Of a stretch of 64,000 nt of DNA, positions 1 to 8,140 are shown in pieces (position 1 is the stretch's first letter; each line of letters opens with the position of its first letter). The notes under the pieces are model-generated. The model saw nothing but the letters and a program-made list of their open reading frames with translations, was not told the origin of the DNA and searched no databases. The stretch covers positions 248,001 through 312,000 of the forward strand of contig NZ_JACXXE010000003.1 in assembly GCF_014764715.1 (NCBI RefSeq). Direction: 5' to 3'. The translations under genes were made by a program, and so were the position numbers. This DNA is from Bacillus crepusculi. Lineage in GTDB: Bacteria; Bacillota; Bacilli; Bacillales; Bacillaceae.

Positions 1-134
1 AGAAAAACCCTTTTAAGATTTTAAAGAAGAAGCGCCATATTAGTATGGCCGATTACAAGGTAAGCCCCCATACAGAGCGAATTTTCAAAAAGAATGAACA
101 GCTCCTGGATGAGTATAAAAATAAAAAGGCTTGA
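1..134 (+). CDS. 3' end of a small basic protein, cut by the window edge
   Basis: An open frame runs from the window edge to a TGA at 132-134. It ends in about 30 charged residues (ADYKVSPHTERIFKKNEQLL, then a Lys-rich tail). There is an internal ATG at 45, but the frame stays open upstream, so the true start is probably outside. The tail resembles the 43-residue protein encoded just downstream at 233-364: both have an aromatic residue, then Ser-Pro, then a basic amphipathic stretch ending in Tyr-Lys-x-Lys. A strong terminator follows 10 bases after the stop. I do not recognise the family. Confidence 0.5.
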   Translation, partial: KNPFKILKKKRHISMADYKVSPHTERIFKKNEQLLDEYKNKKA

Positions 135-143
135 TCACACTAA

Positions 144-180
144 AGGACGCGGAACGAAATCCGCGTCCTGATTCCTTTTT
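144..180 (+). terminator. Rho-independent terminator
   Basis: Perfect 9-bp stem AGGACGCGG / CCGCGTCCT with an 8-nt loop, followed by a T-rich tail. It ends the partial gene before it. Confidence 0.85.
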
Positions 181-232
181 TACATAGACGTGCATACAAT
201 AAACCATACGCTGCAACGATTGAGGTGCCAAC

Positions 233-364
233 ATGAAAAAGAAAGTGAAACAAATGAGATATGTTCAGTTTGCTGAATTTCAGCCGTCCCCTTATGTCCG
301 CCAATTAAATGAAAAAAGTGAAGCAGTCATCCAATCATACAAACGTAAGCACTCACTTATTTAA
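233..364 (+). CDS. Small basic protein (43 aa), unknown function
   Basis: ATG at 233 is preceded by TGAGGTG about seven bases upstream, a good ribosome site. The frame encodes 43 residues, begins MKKKVKQMRYVQF and contains FQPSPYVRQL. It is Lys/Arg rich, with no signal peptide or membrane segment. Its last 12 bases overlap the 3' end of the convergent amidase gene. The Ser-Pro-aromatic/His stretch and Tyr-Lys-x-Lys ending resemble the partial gene at 1-134, so the two may be tandem paralogues. Function unknown; it sits beside PBSX-associated genes. Confidence 0.5.
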   Translation: MKKKVKQMRYVQFAEFQPSPYVRQLNEKSEAVIQSYKRKHSLI

Positions 365-1252
365 CAACTCAAGTAGCTTTTTCTTCGTTTTAGGCCCGTA
401 TACCCCATCACTTGTCAGACCATTCACCAGCTGAAAACGCGCTACAGCATTGGCCGTCTTTTCTCCATAAATTCCGTCGACTCCCTTATCTACAGCCGTT
501 TTATCAGGATAAAAATAAACAGCAGCAAGCGCTTTTTGGACGAGACTTACGTGCTCTCCCTTTGTCAGAGGAGATGTCATCTTTAACACTCCATCCGGCA
601 GCTCAAACATGACCTTTCCATCATTTCGATAAATTTTGAGAACCTGTCCAATTTGAATCATGTTCGGATCGCTAATGTTATTCCACTTCTGCAGATCTTG
701 AACAGTGACCCCATGGGCTTTGGCAATGCTCGTTAACGTATCCCCGCTTTTAACCACATACGTTATGACCGTCTCCGGATCACCTGCCGTTTCAATTCCT
801 TTTTTAAATTCATCCCATGAAGATAAAAGCAGACGTGGACATGCTTTTCCAGACCAATGCTGATGCGTAACCACATTTGCAAGTGGAATGTCATGCTCTT
901 TTAATAGCTTTTGAATGAGCCATTGAGCATGTTTGACAGCCTGCTGAAAGTTCCCATCCTCATTTTCACAAATTTCAATTCCAATTGATTTCCGGTTCCC
1001 ATTCCCATGTCCATCTCCTGCATGCCAGCCATTTTCATTTAAAGGCAAATGCTGAAAGATTTCATGATCATCCACTGTAAAGTGCCAGCTCACCTCTGTC
1101 CCTTGGCGTTTCACATATGCCGCATGACTTTTCGCATCAGCTCCTTTTGACGTGTTCGCTGTGTTATGAACAGTTACATACACCGGTGTCATGGCATATC
1201 CTGGCCGGTTTCCGTTCCCTACTGGAATAAAATCTCGATAAATTTGCACCAT
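353..1252 (-). CDS. xlyB: N-acetylmuramoyl-L-alanine amidase, XlyA/XlyB type
   Basis: Peptidoglycan amidase of 299 residues. An Amidase_2 domain fills the first 150 residues: zinc-ligand His29 in TVHNTAN, WHFTVDD, GWHAGDG, and the distal H-W-S-G-K-x-C-P motif. A LysM repeat (YVVKSGDTLTSIAKAHGV) lies near 165-208 and a PG_binding_1 domain near 230-295. This matches the domain order and length of the PBSX prophage amidases. The frame opens at a GTG at 1261, but GGGAG sits eight bases before the ATG at 1252, which also gives the usual MVxIxxDFIPVG start. There is no signal peptide, as expected for an enzyme released with a holin; none is in view. The choice of xlyB over xlyA rests on the neighbouring xkdA and yjqB. 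Confidence 0.85.
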   Translation of the reverse strand: MVQIYRDFIPVGNGNRPGYAMTPVYVTVHNTANTSKGADAKSHAAYVKRQGTEVSWHFTVDDHEIFQHLPLNENGWHAGDGHGNGNRKSIGIEICENEDGNFQQAVKHAQWLIQKLLKEHDIPLANVVTHQHWSGKACPRLLLSSWDEFKKGIETAGDPETVITYVVKSGDTLTSIAKAHGVTVQDLQKWNNISDPNMIQIGQVLKIYRNDGKVMFELPDGVLKMTSPLTKGEHVSLVQKALAAVYFYPDKTAVDKGVDGIYGEKTANAVARFQLVNGLTSDGVYGPKTKKKLLELLNK

Positions 1253-1561
1253 GTTCTGCACTCCCTTTTGCTAAGTTGATTTGTTCTCTCTCATCAATCG
1301 GTGGCATTCGTAAGACAAATTTTGTTTGTTTTAGTCATAAGACTATGGTAAAATTTGAATTCAATCCTCCCTTTTGAACCGTGGAGAATGAAAAAATGAA
1401 GAAAAAAACAGGAATTAATTCCATTTTTATTGATTTTTATGTTAAAATTGTTAATAACAAGCCGATATATAAAGTAAGCGATAGCTTAATTAGCCAATTA
1501 GTCCTATATGGACTTTTCTTTTACACCAAAATAGAACATACGTTTGTATGGAGGTTTTTAA

Positions 1562-2110
1562 ATGACTGGTTTTTTAACCTATTTAGAAGAAGATATTAAG
1601 AAATTATACGCTCAACTACAAATAAGCGGTCCTGCTTATTTGGATATGCAAAGGATCGCTTCTGAATTTCATGTATGGGTCCACTACGAGGATACCGGCA
1701 GCATGATGATCAAACATCAAGGTCTTTACAGTATTGTTTTAAACAGATCGCTATCATCTGAAGAACAGTGGCAGGATTTTGCCCACGAGCTTTGTCATGT
1801 GCTGAAACACGCAGGCAATCATTTCAACATGCACAAGCTCTTTCGAGAACTGCAAGAGTTTCAGGCAAAACAATTCATGTATCACTTTTGTGTCCCGACC
1901 TTTTTACTGCTGCAAATGAAGCTTCCAAATCTTCGGCAGCAAGCCATTTTGCAAATTGCCCAAACATTTCACGTCACCTGGTCTTTTGCTGAAAAACGGC
2001 TTGCCTTATTCGAACAGCGAAGAGCAGGTATTCGCTTCCAAAAGGAATTTACTTCTTATTTAATGAAAGCGGAAAAGGTTGCGGAAAAAGAAGCCGTTTA
2101 TCAAACGTAA
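1562..2110 (+). CDS. xkdA: XkdA-like ImmA/IrrE metallopeptidase
   Basis: 182-residue protein with the zinc metalloprotease motif H75-E-L-C-H79 in FAHELCHVLKHAGN. This is the signature of ImmA/IrrE proteases that cleave mobile-element repressors. The length fits B. subtilis XkdA of the PBSX prophage. GGAGG lies eight bases before the ATG. No Xre-type repressor gene is next to it, which is odd for this family. A short dyad (AGTCC-TATAT-GGACT, 1500-1514) upstream could be an operator. A 72-codon frame overlapping its 5' end looks spurious. The family call is firm; a role in prophage control is inferred and may be lost here. Confidence 0.8.
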   Translation: MTGFLTYLEEDIKKLYAQLQISGPAYLDMQRIASEFHVWVHYEDTGSMMIKHQGLYSIVLNRSLSSEEQWQDFAHELCHVLKHAGNHFNMHKLFRELQEFQAKQFMYHFCVPTFLLLQMKLPNLRQQAILQIAQTFHVTWSFAEKRLALFEQRRAGIRFQKEFTSYLMKAEKVAEKEAVYQT

Positions 2111-2134
2111 ACGCCTGTACATGACAACAGAGGT

Positions 2135-2788
2135 TTATTCATAAAGGCGCAATACTTGTTTCAGTACATTTGTGTACCTATAAAATTGTTCATTTTGCGT
2201 ATCACGCCGATAGCTCCGCCTAAAGTCCTGAAAGAATGCTCTTCTTTGAGCTTGACTGATTTCAATTTGAACGCTTTGCCCTGTCAGACATTGATTATTA
2301 ATATTATGAGGATGTGTTCCAGAAAAACGATCGGATTCAGATAGCAGCAATGCAGGAAAACCATTCAATGTTAAACGTTCCACCGTTTCGGCAGCTCTTT
2401 CTCTATCTGTACCACCCACTAATGATTGAAGCACGTCTGTTTCTGCGTAGCCATGGAGCGCAAACGTATAATGATGTGTACGCACTTGAGAAAGACAAAT
2501 CGGCTCATCAAAACGTGTGCTTGTAATATGCAGAACATGATTGCCTTTCACTTTAAGGCCCTCAAATAAATACATAGAATAATCACTTGCTAATTCATGG
2601 ATCAGCTCACTCACGCCCGATTCAATTCCTCCGGCATGTGGCGACAAAACCAGAAGCTGATCCCCTTTCCGCTTGTGAAGAATTTGATAATCAATCCCTT
2701 TTCTTTCATGAGCGGAAAGCTCTTCATAATTTTGATACGTATCAATAATTTGCGTCATCCCATCTGCCCCATTTCTCTTTATGAGCAT
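2135..2788 (-). CDS. yjqB: YjqB-like poly-gamma-glutamate hydrolase family protein
   Basis: 217 residues with the hallmarks of the YjqB/PghP zinc peptidase family: S-P-H51-A-G-G-x-E56 near residue 50, FALHGY in the middle, and QIEIS followed by a basic C-terminus. Phage PghP hydrolyses the poly-gamma-glutamate capsule; the activity of the chromosomal homologue is not established. In B. subtilis yjqB also sits beside xkdA and the PBSX lysis genes, as here. The start is uncertain: the ATG at 2788 has a weak ribosome site, and a second ATG at 2758 is possible. Confidence 0.8.
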   Translation of the reverse strand: MLIKRNGADGMTQIIDTYQNYEELSAHERKGIDYQILHKRKGDQLLVLSPHAGGIESGVSELIHELASDYSMYLFEGLKVKGNHVLHITSTRFDEPICLSQVRTHHYTFALHGYAETDVLQSLVGGTDRERAAETVERLTLNGFPALLLSESDRFSGTHPHNINNQCLTGQSVQIEISQAQRRAFFQDFRRSYRRDTQNEQFYRYTNVLKQVLRLYE

Positions 2789-3001
2789 AAGTCTACTGAT
2801 CTCAAATTCTTTTGTAAAGTGTTTTCGAGCCGTCTATCCATATGAAGACATCCTTAAATTTTCCTTATTTTTTCGGCTTTCTGTTGAATTTTGTGAAAAA
2901 ATGACCGATAATTGAAATGAATAGAACTTTTGGACTATATGAATCTTTTTATATTCTCTCTCATATATTAGAAATATTGTGATCTACATCTGGAGGAATT
3001 C

Positions 3002-3373
3002 ATGTTAAAAAAGAAAACCACCCTCATCCTTATCATCTTATTCATTAGCTTCGCTGGTATCATTTATTGGAAATGCTTCTCTCTTCAAGGCGTGTCTCAC
3101 GGAACATTCATCCGCTCTACGTCATCACCTGATGGAACATATATCATTAATACCTACCGACATAGTGGAGGCAAACTAAAGGAGAACGCAGTCAGAGCAG
3201 AAATTGAAAACAAACTGACCCATCGAAAGAAAACGATTTACTGGAAATACCCTGATAAAGACCCTCTCATCAAATGGAAAAATGCACAGCTTGTTCAAAT
3301 TGGACACGAATTTTTAAATGTTGTAAAAGGCGAAACATACGATTATCGCTTTGAGAAGAGAAACAGAAAATAA
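3002..3373 (+). CDS. DUF5412 family membrane-anchored protein
   Basis: 123 residues. An N-terminal hydrophobic helix (TLILIILFISFAGIIYW) follows a KKK stretch, so it is probably membrane-anchored with the rest outside. The remainder has the DUF5412 pattern: SPDGTYIINTYRHSGG, N-A-V-R-A-E-I, then IYWKYPDKD and a terminal tyrosine cluster. GGAGG lies seven bases before the ATG. Function of the family is unknown. It stands alone, followed by a bidirectional terminator. Confidence 0.7.
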   Translation: MLKKKTTLILIILFISFAGIIYWKCFSLQGVSHGTFIRSTSSPDGTYIINTYRHSGGKLKENAVRAEIENKLTHRKKTIYWKYPDKDPLIKWKNAQLVQIGHEFLNVVKGETYDYRFEKRNRK

Positions 3374-3382
3374 CGAGCCATT

Positions 3383-3415
3383 AAAAAAACGAATCCTCTG
3401 TAGATTCGTTTTTTT
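3383..3415. terminator. Bidirectional terminator
   Basis: Stem AAAAAAACGAATC / GATTCGTTTTTTT (13 bp) with a 7-nt loop. It has T-runs on both strands and serves the DUF5412 gene and the convergent chemoreceptor-like gene. Confidence 0.9.
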
Positions 3416-3419
3416 ACGT

Positions 3420-4238
3420 TTACATCACCTTTTGCATAAAAACTTTCATTTCTTTGCTTACTATAGTCAATCGATCTACAATTTCACTAAACTCTGTGAC
3501 AAGTAAAGCCTGTTCCGATGATGATCCTTTCATATGATCCATGCTCTCAAGTAATGTATGTATATTAGAGGAAATTCCCTGCAATGAGCTTTCAATATTT
3601 TCCGTTGCACGTGAAGTTTCACTTGATAGCTTTTGGACTTCGTTTGCTACGACACTAAAACCTGCTCCTTCTTTTCCTGCTCGGGCTGCTTCAATTGACG
3701 CATTCAAACCTAACAAACTCGTTTGTTTTGAGATACCTTTAATCATTTTGGTAATATCTGATGTTTTTTTCGAGCTTTCAAGTGTTTGCTGCGTTTGTAA
3801 GGTCATTTCCTCACTTGTAGCAGAGAGTTCCTCTGAATGCGCCGCCACCACATGCACCTTTTCTTGAATGCTTTGAATAATGTCATTCAATGACTCCATA
3901 TACGCTTCAAGCACCAATTGATTTTTGAGCGGAAAACCTAAAGCGATTGCACCAATAACCTGTTGATTTTCATCAAAAATCGGCAAACCCATTGCATTTA
4001 AGGGCGTTCCATACACCGATTCTGGTACAAATGTACTTGAAGTTTCGCCTCTTAACGCTTTTTTCATATTCAGGTCATCTGGTTTAATGCGTTCACCAGC
4101 CCGAATTTGAAAATCAACATCCTTCGATGGCAAATACAGCAAGAATTTCTCTCGATCAATGACACCTATTGTCACTTCATTCTTTAAAATCTGCATCATA
4201 TAAGGTGCAGCTGTCACAATACTATGTAGTATATCCAT
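3420..4238 (-). CDS. Soluble methyl-accepting chemotaxis-like protein (YfmS-like)
   Basis: 272 residues with no transmembrane segment. The first 120 residues form a PAS/GAF-like sensor region (GTPLNAMGLPIFDENQQVIG). The C-terminal half is a short MCP signalling coiled coil with the hairpin tip reading SLLGLNASIEAARAGKEGAG. The size and layout resemble B. subtilis YfmS, a soluble receptor that couples to CheW/CheA. AAGGAGGT lies eight bases before the ATG at 4238; the longer frame to 4271 adds 11 residues without a ribosome site. No che genes are adjacent. The ligand is unknown. Confidence 0.8.
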   Translation of the reverse strand: MDILHSIVTAAPYMMQILKNEVTIGVIDREKFLLYLPSKDVDFQIRAGERIKPDDLNMKKALRGETSSTFVPESVYGTPLNAMGLPIFDENQQVIGAIALGFPLKNQLVLEAYMESLNDIIQSIQEKVHVVAAHSEELSATSEEMTLQTQQTLESSKKTSDITKMIKGISKQTSLLGLNASIEAARAGKEGAGFSVVANEVQKLSSETSRATENIESSLQGISSNIHTLLESMDHMKGSSSEQALLVTEFSEIVDRLTIVSKEMKVFMQKVM

Positions 4239-4457
4239 TTTCCCTACCTCCTTATTGTATTTATCGGTCATTGATCTTAATTTAATAGTTATTTTAAAAA
4301 ATAAGAATTTTATCGAATATTTTTCTCGTATTTACGATCAAAAAGTATGGTATTCACTTTATATATTCAAAAAAACACGAATTTGCTATAATGAGAGTAT
4401 CAACATATGATGAAGTGGTCATGTAACCATTTTACTTATTCATTGGAGGCGCATGTT

Positions 4458-5927
4458 GTGACACAACCCATGAAGTATGAGCAGGCGATCGTCATTGGCG
4501 GCGGTATCACCGGAATGCTCGCTGCAAAAATTTTATCAACGTTTTATCATCAAGTGTTTATCATTGAAAGGGACGAACTGCCAGATTCTCCTGCGAATCG
4601 TCTCGGCACGCCTCAATCCTTTCATCCACATAGAATGCTACCACTTGGCAAACAAATTGTTGAACGTCTATTTCCTGGTTATACAAAAGAGTTACTGGCA
4701 ATGGGCGGGTTCAACACGTTGCATCAAACATCTCGATTTATCACAAAAGATGGTGAATTAACGCTCACCGATACTGAAGAAACAGTTGTCACAAGACGTG
4801 CCATGCTAGAGTGGGTGCTGATGCAAAGAATGTTAAATGAGGAACGTGTTCATTTTTTAGAAAAGCATGAAGCGATCTCGCTACAGTTTGAGGTAGGGAC
4901 AAATCGAGTCATCGGTTTACAGGTCAAAGATCGCAGTGTAAAGCCAGGAATCATTGATCTAATGAAAGCAGACTTAGTGATCGATACGTCTGGAAGAATG
5001 TCTAAATTGCCAAAATGGCTGAAAAGTGCAGGACGAACCTTGCCACTGGCAGATAAGTTACACGTCTCTCTTGGCTACAGCACAAGATACTACCACATAC
5101 CACCCGAAGCGCCAAACCTGCAATCAATGGTTGTAGGTGGACAGCCAAATAAACAAATCCCGACAGGACTATTTGAACGAGTCGATCATGATTTAGTAGC
5201 TGTTCTTCTCTCAGCAGCAGGCGGCTCACATTATCCAACAACGGACACTGATCAATTTGATTCAGAAACCGCTGCGCTTACCCATCCCGCTATAGCAGAA
5301 GCCATCACTCATTTAATTCCCTATACGAAACCAAAAGGATTTAGAGTTCCGGCTTGTGTCAGGAACCACTATGAACAAATGGAAGATTGGCCAAGAGGCT
5401 TATTGGTCATGGGTGATGCCCTGTGCACATTAGATCCAATACATGGTCAGGGAATGACAAAGGCAGCTCTTGAGGCACAGACACTTGAGCGTATGCTCAA
5501 ACAAGCACAAGAAAATGAACGGCTATCTTTTGAAAAGGACACGTTACAACAAATGCAGCACGCGAGTGAACTAGGCTGGTGGCTTTGTGCAATTGCGGAT
5601 ATGGCATGGGAAGGCGTCGAGTTAAAAGGAACCCCCATTCCCCATTTGACATTTGTACAAGAATTTTTAAGTTATTATGTACAATACGCCGTTCAAACAA
5701 AACAACCTAAATGCCTTGAAGCGTATCATCGTATGCATTCATTCTTAATAGAACCGAGGGAAATCATTAACTTAGAACAGCTACATGTCATGATTCAAGC
5801 TGACACCTCTGGAGAAACCGCCGAATGGTGGAATCAATGGGATCAAAAGAACGATGATGGCAACCGAGCTTTTTTCCATGAAGCGGTCCCTGACTTTCGT
5901 CTAGAGCACTTGCTGTCATTAGCTTGA
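4458..5927 (+). CDS. FAD-dependent monooxygenase/epoxidase-like protein
   Basis: 489 residues. The N-terminal Rossmann motif I-V-I-G-G-G-I-T-G (14-19) binds FAD. A second FAD motif, LLVMGDALCTLDPIHGQGM, lies near residue 330, the GD motif of aromatic hydroxylases and squalene-epoxidase-like enzymes. The substrate cannot be deduced. The start is taken as the GTG at 4458, with GGAGG at 4445-4449 eight bases upstream; the frame opens earlier at 4407 without a ribosome site. It is monocistronic and ends at a bidirectional terminator shared with the flagellin gene. Confidence 0.75.
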   Translation: MTQPMKYEQAIVIGGGITGMLAAKILSTFYHQVFIIERDELPDSPANRLGTPQSFHPHRMLPLGKQIVERLFPGYTKELLAMGGFNTLHQTSRFITKDGELTLTDTEETVVTRRAMLEWVLMQRMLNEERVHFLEKHEAISLQFEVGTNRVIGLQVKDRSVKPGIIDLMKADLVIDTSGRMSKLPKWLKSAGRTLPLADKLHVSLGYSTRYYHIPPEAPNLQSMVVGGQPNKQIPTGLFERVDHDLVAVLLSAAGGSHYPTTDTDQFDSETAALTHPAIAEAITHLIPYTKPKGFRVPACVRNHYEQMEDWPRGLLVMGDALCTLDPIHGQGMTKAALEAQTLERMLKQAQENERLSFEKDTLQQMQHASELGWWLCAIADMAWEGVELKGTPIPHLTFVQEFLSYYVQYAVQTKQPKCLEAYHRMHSFLIEPREIINLEQLHVMIQADTSGETAEWWNQWDQKNDDGNRAFFHEAVPDFRLEHLLSLA

Positions 5928-5932
5928 AACAA

Positions 5933-5957
5933 AAAAAGCCCCTCATTGGGGCTTTTT
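5933..5957. terminator. Bidirectional terminator
   Basis: Stem AAAAAGCCCC / GGGGCTTTTT between the convergent monooxygenase and flagellin genes. Confidence 0.9.
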
Positions 5958-5959
5958 GA

Positions 5960-6781
5960 TTAACGTAATAATTGAAGTACGTTTTGTGGCTGTTGGTTTG
6001 CTTGAGCTAGCATTGCTTGAGAAGCTTGAGAAAGAATGTTGTTCTTTGTGAACTCACTCATTTCTTTTGCCATGTCAACGTCACGAATACGAGACTCAGC
6101 AGCTGTTAGGTTTTCAGCAGAAGCGCCAAGGTTGTTGATTGTGTGCTCTAGACGGTTTTGAACCGCACCAAGTGCTGAACGCTGTTTAGACACGGCACCG
6201 ATTGCTGCGTCAATTTTTGCTACCTCTGTATCAAAATTAAAACCGTCTTCATTCACTTTAATATCTTTTACAGTCAATGTTTCTGCATCCATTTTGCCGA
6301 TCTGCACGTTAATGTTTTGCTCAATGTTTGCACCAATTTGAAATTGGAATCCATCCTCAACGCTTCCATCCAACAAATTCTTTCCGTTAAATGCTGTACG
6401 CTGAGAAATTCCATCAATTTCATCAACCAAAGCAGTGAGTTCTTCTTGAATAGCTGTTAAATCTTCTGTTTGTTGAGTGCCAACGTTACCCGCTTGAACT
6501 GTCAACTCACGCATACGTTGAAGTATGGCATGTGTTTCTGTTAATGCACCTTCAGCTGTTTGAATAAGAGAGATACCGTCTTGAGCGTTTTTAGACGCCA
6601 TTTCTAAGCCGCGGATTTGCCCACGCATTTTTTCAGAGATTGCAAGACCTGCTGCGTCATCTCCTGCACGGTTAATACGAAGACCAGAAGAAAGCTTCTC
6701 CATGTTCTTTTGGCTAGCACCGTTGTTAGCAGACAAACGGTTCAGTGTGTTAAGTGCTGCGATATTGTGGTTAATTCTCAT
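5960..6781 (-). CDS. hag: Flagellin, copy 1 (273 aa)
   Basis: Filament subunit with the conserved coiled-coil ends: N-terminal MRINHNIAALNTLNRLS and C-terminal NILSQASQAMLAQANQ ending in LQLLR. The central region (about 115-195) differs most from copy 2, as expected for the exposed domain. It is the downstream of two tandem flagellin genes. Each has its own sigma-D promoter, hairpin leader and terminator, so they are separate transcription units. GGAGG precedes the ATG. No fliW, csrA, fliD or fliS gene is nearby, whereas B. subtilis hag sits next to fliW-csrA. It is either an extra flagellin or a relocated locus. Confidence 0.93.
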   Translation of the reverse strand: MRINHNIAALNTLNRLSANNGASQKNMEKLSSGLRINRAGDDAAGLAISEKMRGQIRGLEMASKNAQDGISLIQTAEGALTETHAILQRMRELTVQAGNVGTQQTEDLTAIQEELTALVDEIDGISQRTAFNGKNLLDGSVEDGFQFQIGANIEQNINVQIGKMDAETLTVKDIKVNEDGFNFDTEVAKIDAAIGAVSKQRSALGAVQNRLEHTINNLGASAENLTAAESRIRDVDMAKEMSEFTKNNILSQASQAMLAQANQQPQNVLQLLR

Positions 6782-6813
6782 ATTAAATGACCTCCATGTG
6801 TTTGAACCAATTA

Positions 6814-6825
6814 GACATCCATGTC
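6814..6825 (-). promoter_or_regulatory. CsrA-type hairpin in the flagellin 1 leader
   Basis: On the minus strand the leader reads GACAUGGAUGUC: a 4-bp stem exposing GGA in the loop. It matches the CsrA consensus core ACARGGAUGU with one mismatch. A second GGA lies in the Shine-Dalgarno sequence. In B. subtilis CsrA represses hag through two such leader sites; action here is inferred. Confidence 0.55.
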
Positions 6826-6869
6826 CAAAAGTTCTAAATTAGAATTTTTTTGTAAGCCTTACAATCCAT

Positions 6870-6896
6870 TTATCGAACTTTAATGGAATATGTTTA
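6870..6896 (-). promoter_or_regulatory. Sigma-D promoter of flagellin 1
   Basis: Minus strand TAAA (6893-6896), a 15-nt spacer, then TTCGATAA (6870-6877). The sigma-D consensus is TAAA-N15-GCCGATAT. Confidence 0.75.
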
Positions 6897-7045
6897 ACAA
6901 AAAAGGAATAAATAAGGAAAAAGTCTCATTCATTATGATCACTTCGCTAGAGTATTCCAAATTTAAAGGTCATTTTCATCATTTATCAAAGGGATTTAAG
7001 AATCATATGTCAGGAGAAGGAGAAAAAGCGAAGAAAAAAGAGCAT

Positions 7046-7070
7046 AAAAAAAAAAGCCCCATCAAGGGGC
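7046..7070 (-). terminator. Terminator of flagellin 2
   Basis: Stem GCCCC / GGGGC with a T-run on the minus strand, just downstream of flagellin copy 2 and upstream of the copy 1 promoter. Confidence 0.8.
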
Positions 7071-7076
7071 CTTTCA

Positions 7077-7916
7077 TTAACGTAGTAATTGAAGTACGTT
7101 TTGTGGCTGTTGGTTCGCTTGTGCAAGCATTGCTTGAGAAGCTTGAGAAAGAATGTTGTTCTTAGTGAACTCACTCATTTCTTTCGCCATGTCAACGTCA
7201 CGGATACGAGACTCAGCAGCTGTTAAGTTTTCACCAGAAGCACCAAGGTTGTTGATTGTGTGCTCTAGACGGTTTTGGACTGCACCAAGTTTGCCACGCT
7301 CTGACGATACTTTATTGATTGCAGCATCTACTTTATCTAATAAAGCATCAGTATTAGCAGCAGTAGCTGTTGTAACAACATAGTCCGCTTTCAGCATATC
7401 AAGACCTGTAGCTGCAGTACCCATGTTACCAATATTAACAGTTAATTGTTGAGTTTTGTTAGCACCGATTTGGAAAGTAAATCCATCTGTTGCTGTGCCA
7501 TCAAGCAATTTCTTACCGTTAAATGCTGTACGATTAGAAATGCCATCTACCTCATCTAAAAGGTTGTCAATCTCATCTTGGATTGCTTTAAGATCTGTAG
7601 TTGCATCTTGTGTACCAGTGTTACCTGCTTGAACAGTTAGTTCACGAACACGTTGAAGGATTGAGTGAGTTTCAGTCAATGCACCTTCAGCTGTTTGAAT
7701 AAGTGAGATACCGTCTTGTGCGTTTTTAGACGCCATTTCTAGTCCACGGATTTGTCCACGCATTTTTTCAGAGATCGCAAGACCTGCTGCGTCATCTCCT
7801 GCACGATTGATTTTAAGACCAGAAGAAAGTTTCTCCATGTTCTTTTGGCTAGCAGCGTTGTTTGAAGACAAACGGTTAAGTGTGTTAAGTGCTGCGATAT
7901 TGTGGTTAATTCTCAT
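7077..7916 (-). CDS. hag: Flagellin, copy 2 (279 aa)
   Basis: Second filament subunit. Its N-terminal 110 and C-terminal 75 residues are nearly identical to copy 1, while the middle (about 115-200) differs and is richer in Thr/Ala (TDGFTFQIGANKTQQ, ATAANTDALLDK). GGAGG lies nine bases before the ATG. Its sigma-D promoter is closer to consensus than that of copy 1 and its leader hairpin is stronger, so I infer it is the better expressed gene. The high DNA identity at both ends would allow recombination between the two copies. Confidence 0.93.
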   Translation of the reverse strand: MRINHNIAALNTLNRLSSNNAASQKNMEKLSSGLKINRAGDDAAGLAISEKMRGQIRGLEMASKNAQDGISLIQTAEGALTETHSILQRVRELTVQAGNTGTQDATTDLKAIQDEIDNLLDEVDGISNRTAFNGKKLLDGTATDGFTFQIGANKTQQLTVNIGNMGTAATGLDMLKADYVVTTATAANTDALLDKVDAAINKVSSERGKLGAVQNRLEHTINNLGASGENLTAAESRIRDVDMAKEMSEFTKNNILSQASQAMLAQANQQPQNVLQLLR

Positions 7917-7947
7917 TTCCTATTACCTCCATGTATGTGGGACCTGA

Positions 7948-7963
7948 CAGACGTCCTTGTCTG
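7948..7963 (-). promoter_or_regulatory. CsrA-type hairpin in the flagellin 2 leader
   Basis: Minus strand CAGACAAGGACGUCUG: a 5-bp stem with a hexaloop AAGGAC presenting GGA. This is the classical high-affinity CsrA site layout. The Shine-Dalgarno sequence downstream supplies another GGA. Confidence 0.6.
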
Positions 7964-8007
7964 AAAAAAGTCCTTTATTCTAGGGCTTATCAACCCTGAC
8001 AATTCTA

Positions 8008-8034
8008 TTATCGGACGTGGTTATAGGATGTTTA
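8008..8034 (-). promoter_or_regulatory. Sigma-D promoter of flagellin 2
   Basis: Minus strand TAAA (8031-8034), a 15-nt spacer, then TCCGATAA (8008-8015), very close to the sigma-D consensus. Confidence 0.85.
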
Positions 8035-8098
8035 GCAGATTTTTAAAAAATATCTTGTTTTTTTATGATGTTCATCCTAATTTTAACAATTATGTAAA

Positions 8099-8130
8099 AA
8101 TAAAAAACTGCTAATCTATTATCAGCAGCT
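8099..8130 (-). terminator. Terminator of the Kelch-repeat gene
   Basis: Minus strand stem CTGCTGAT / ATTAGCAG followed by TTTTTT. Confidence 0.75.
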
Positions 8131-8140
8131 TTACAGTTTA

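Noticed and set aside
1381-1599. A 72-codon frame upstream of and overlapping xkdA
   Set aside because: It runs through the xkdA ribosome site and start, is AT-rich and has no recognisable domain. A weak GGAG before an internal ATG (1396) is not enough.
6890-7165. Plus-strand frame between and into the flagellin genes
   Set aside because: It overlaps the flagellin 1 promoter and the coding end of flagellin 2; codons mirror the flagellin C-terminus and no ribosome site is present.
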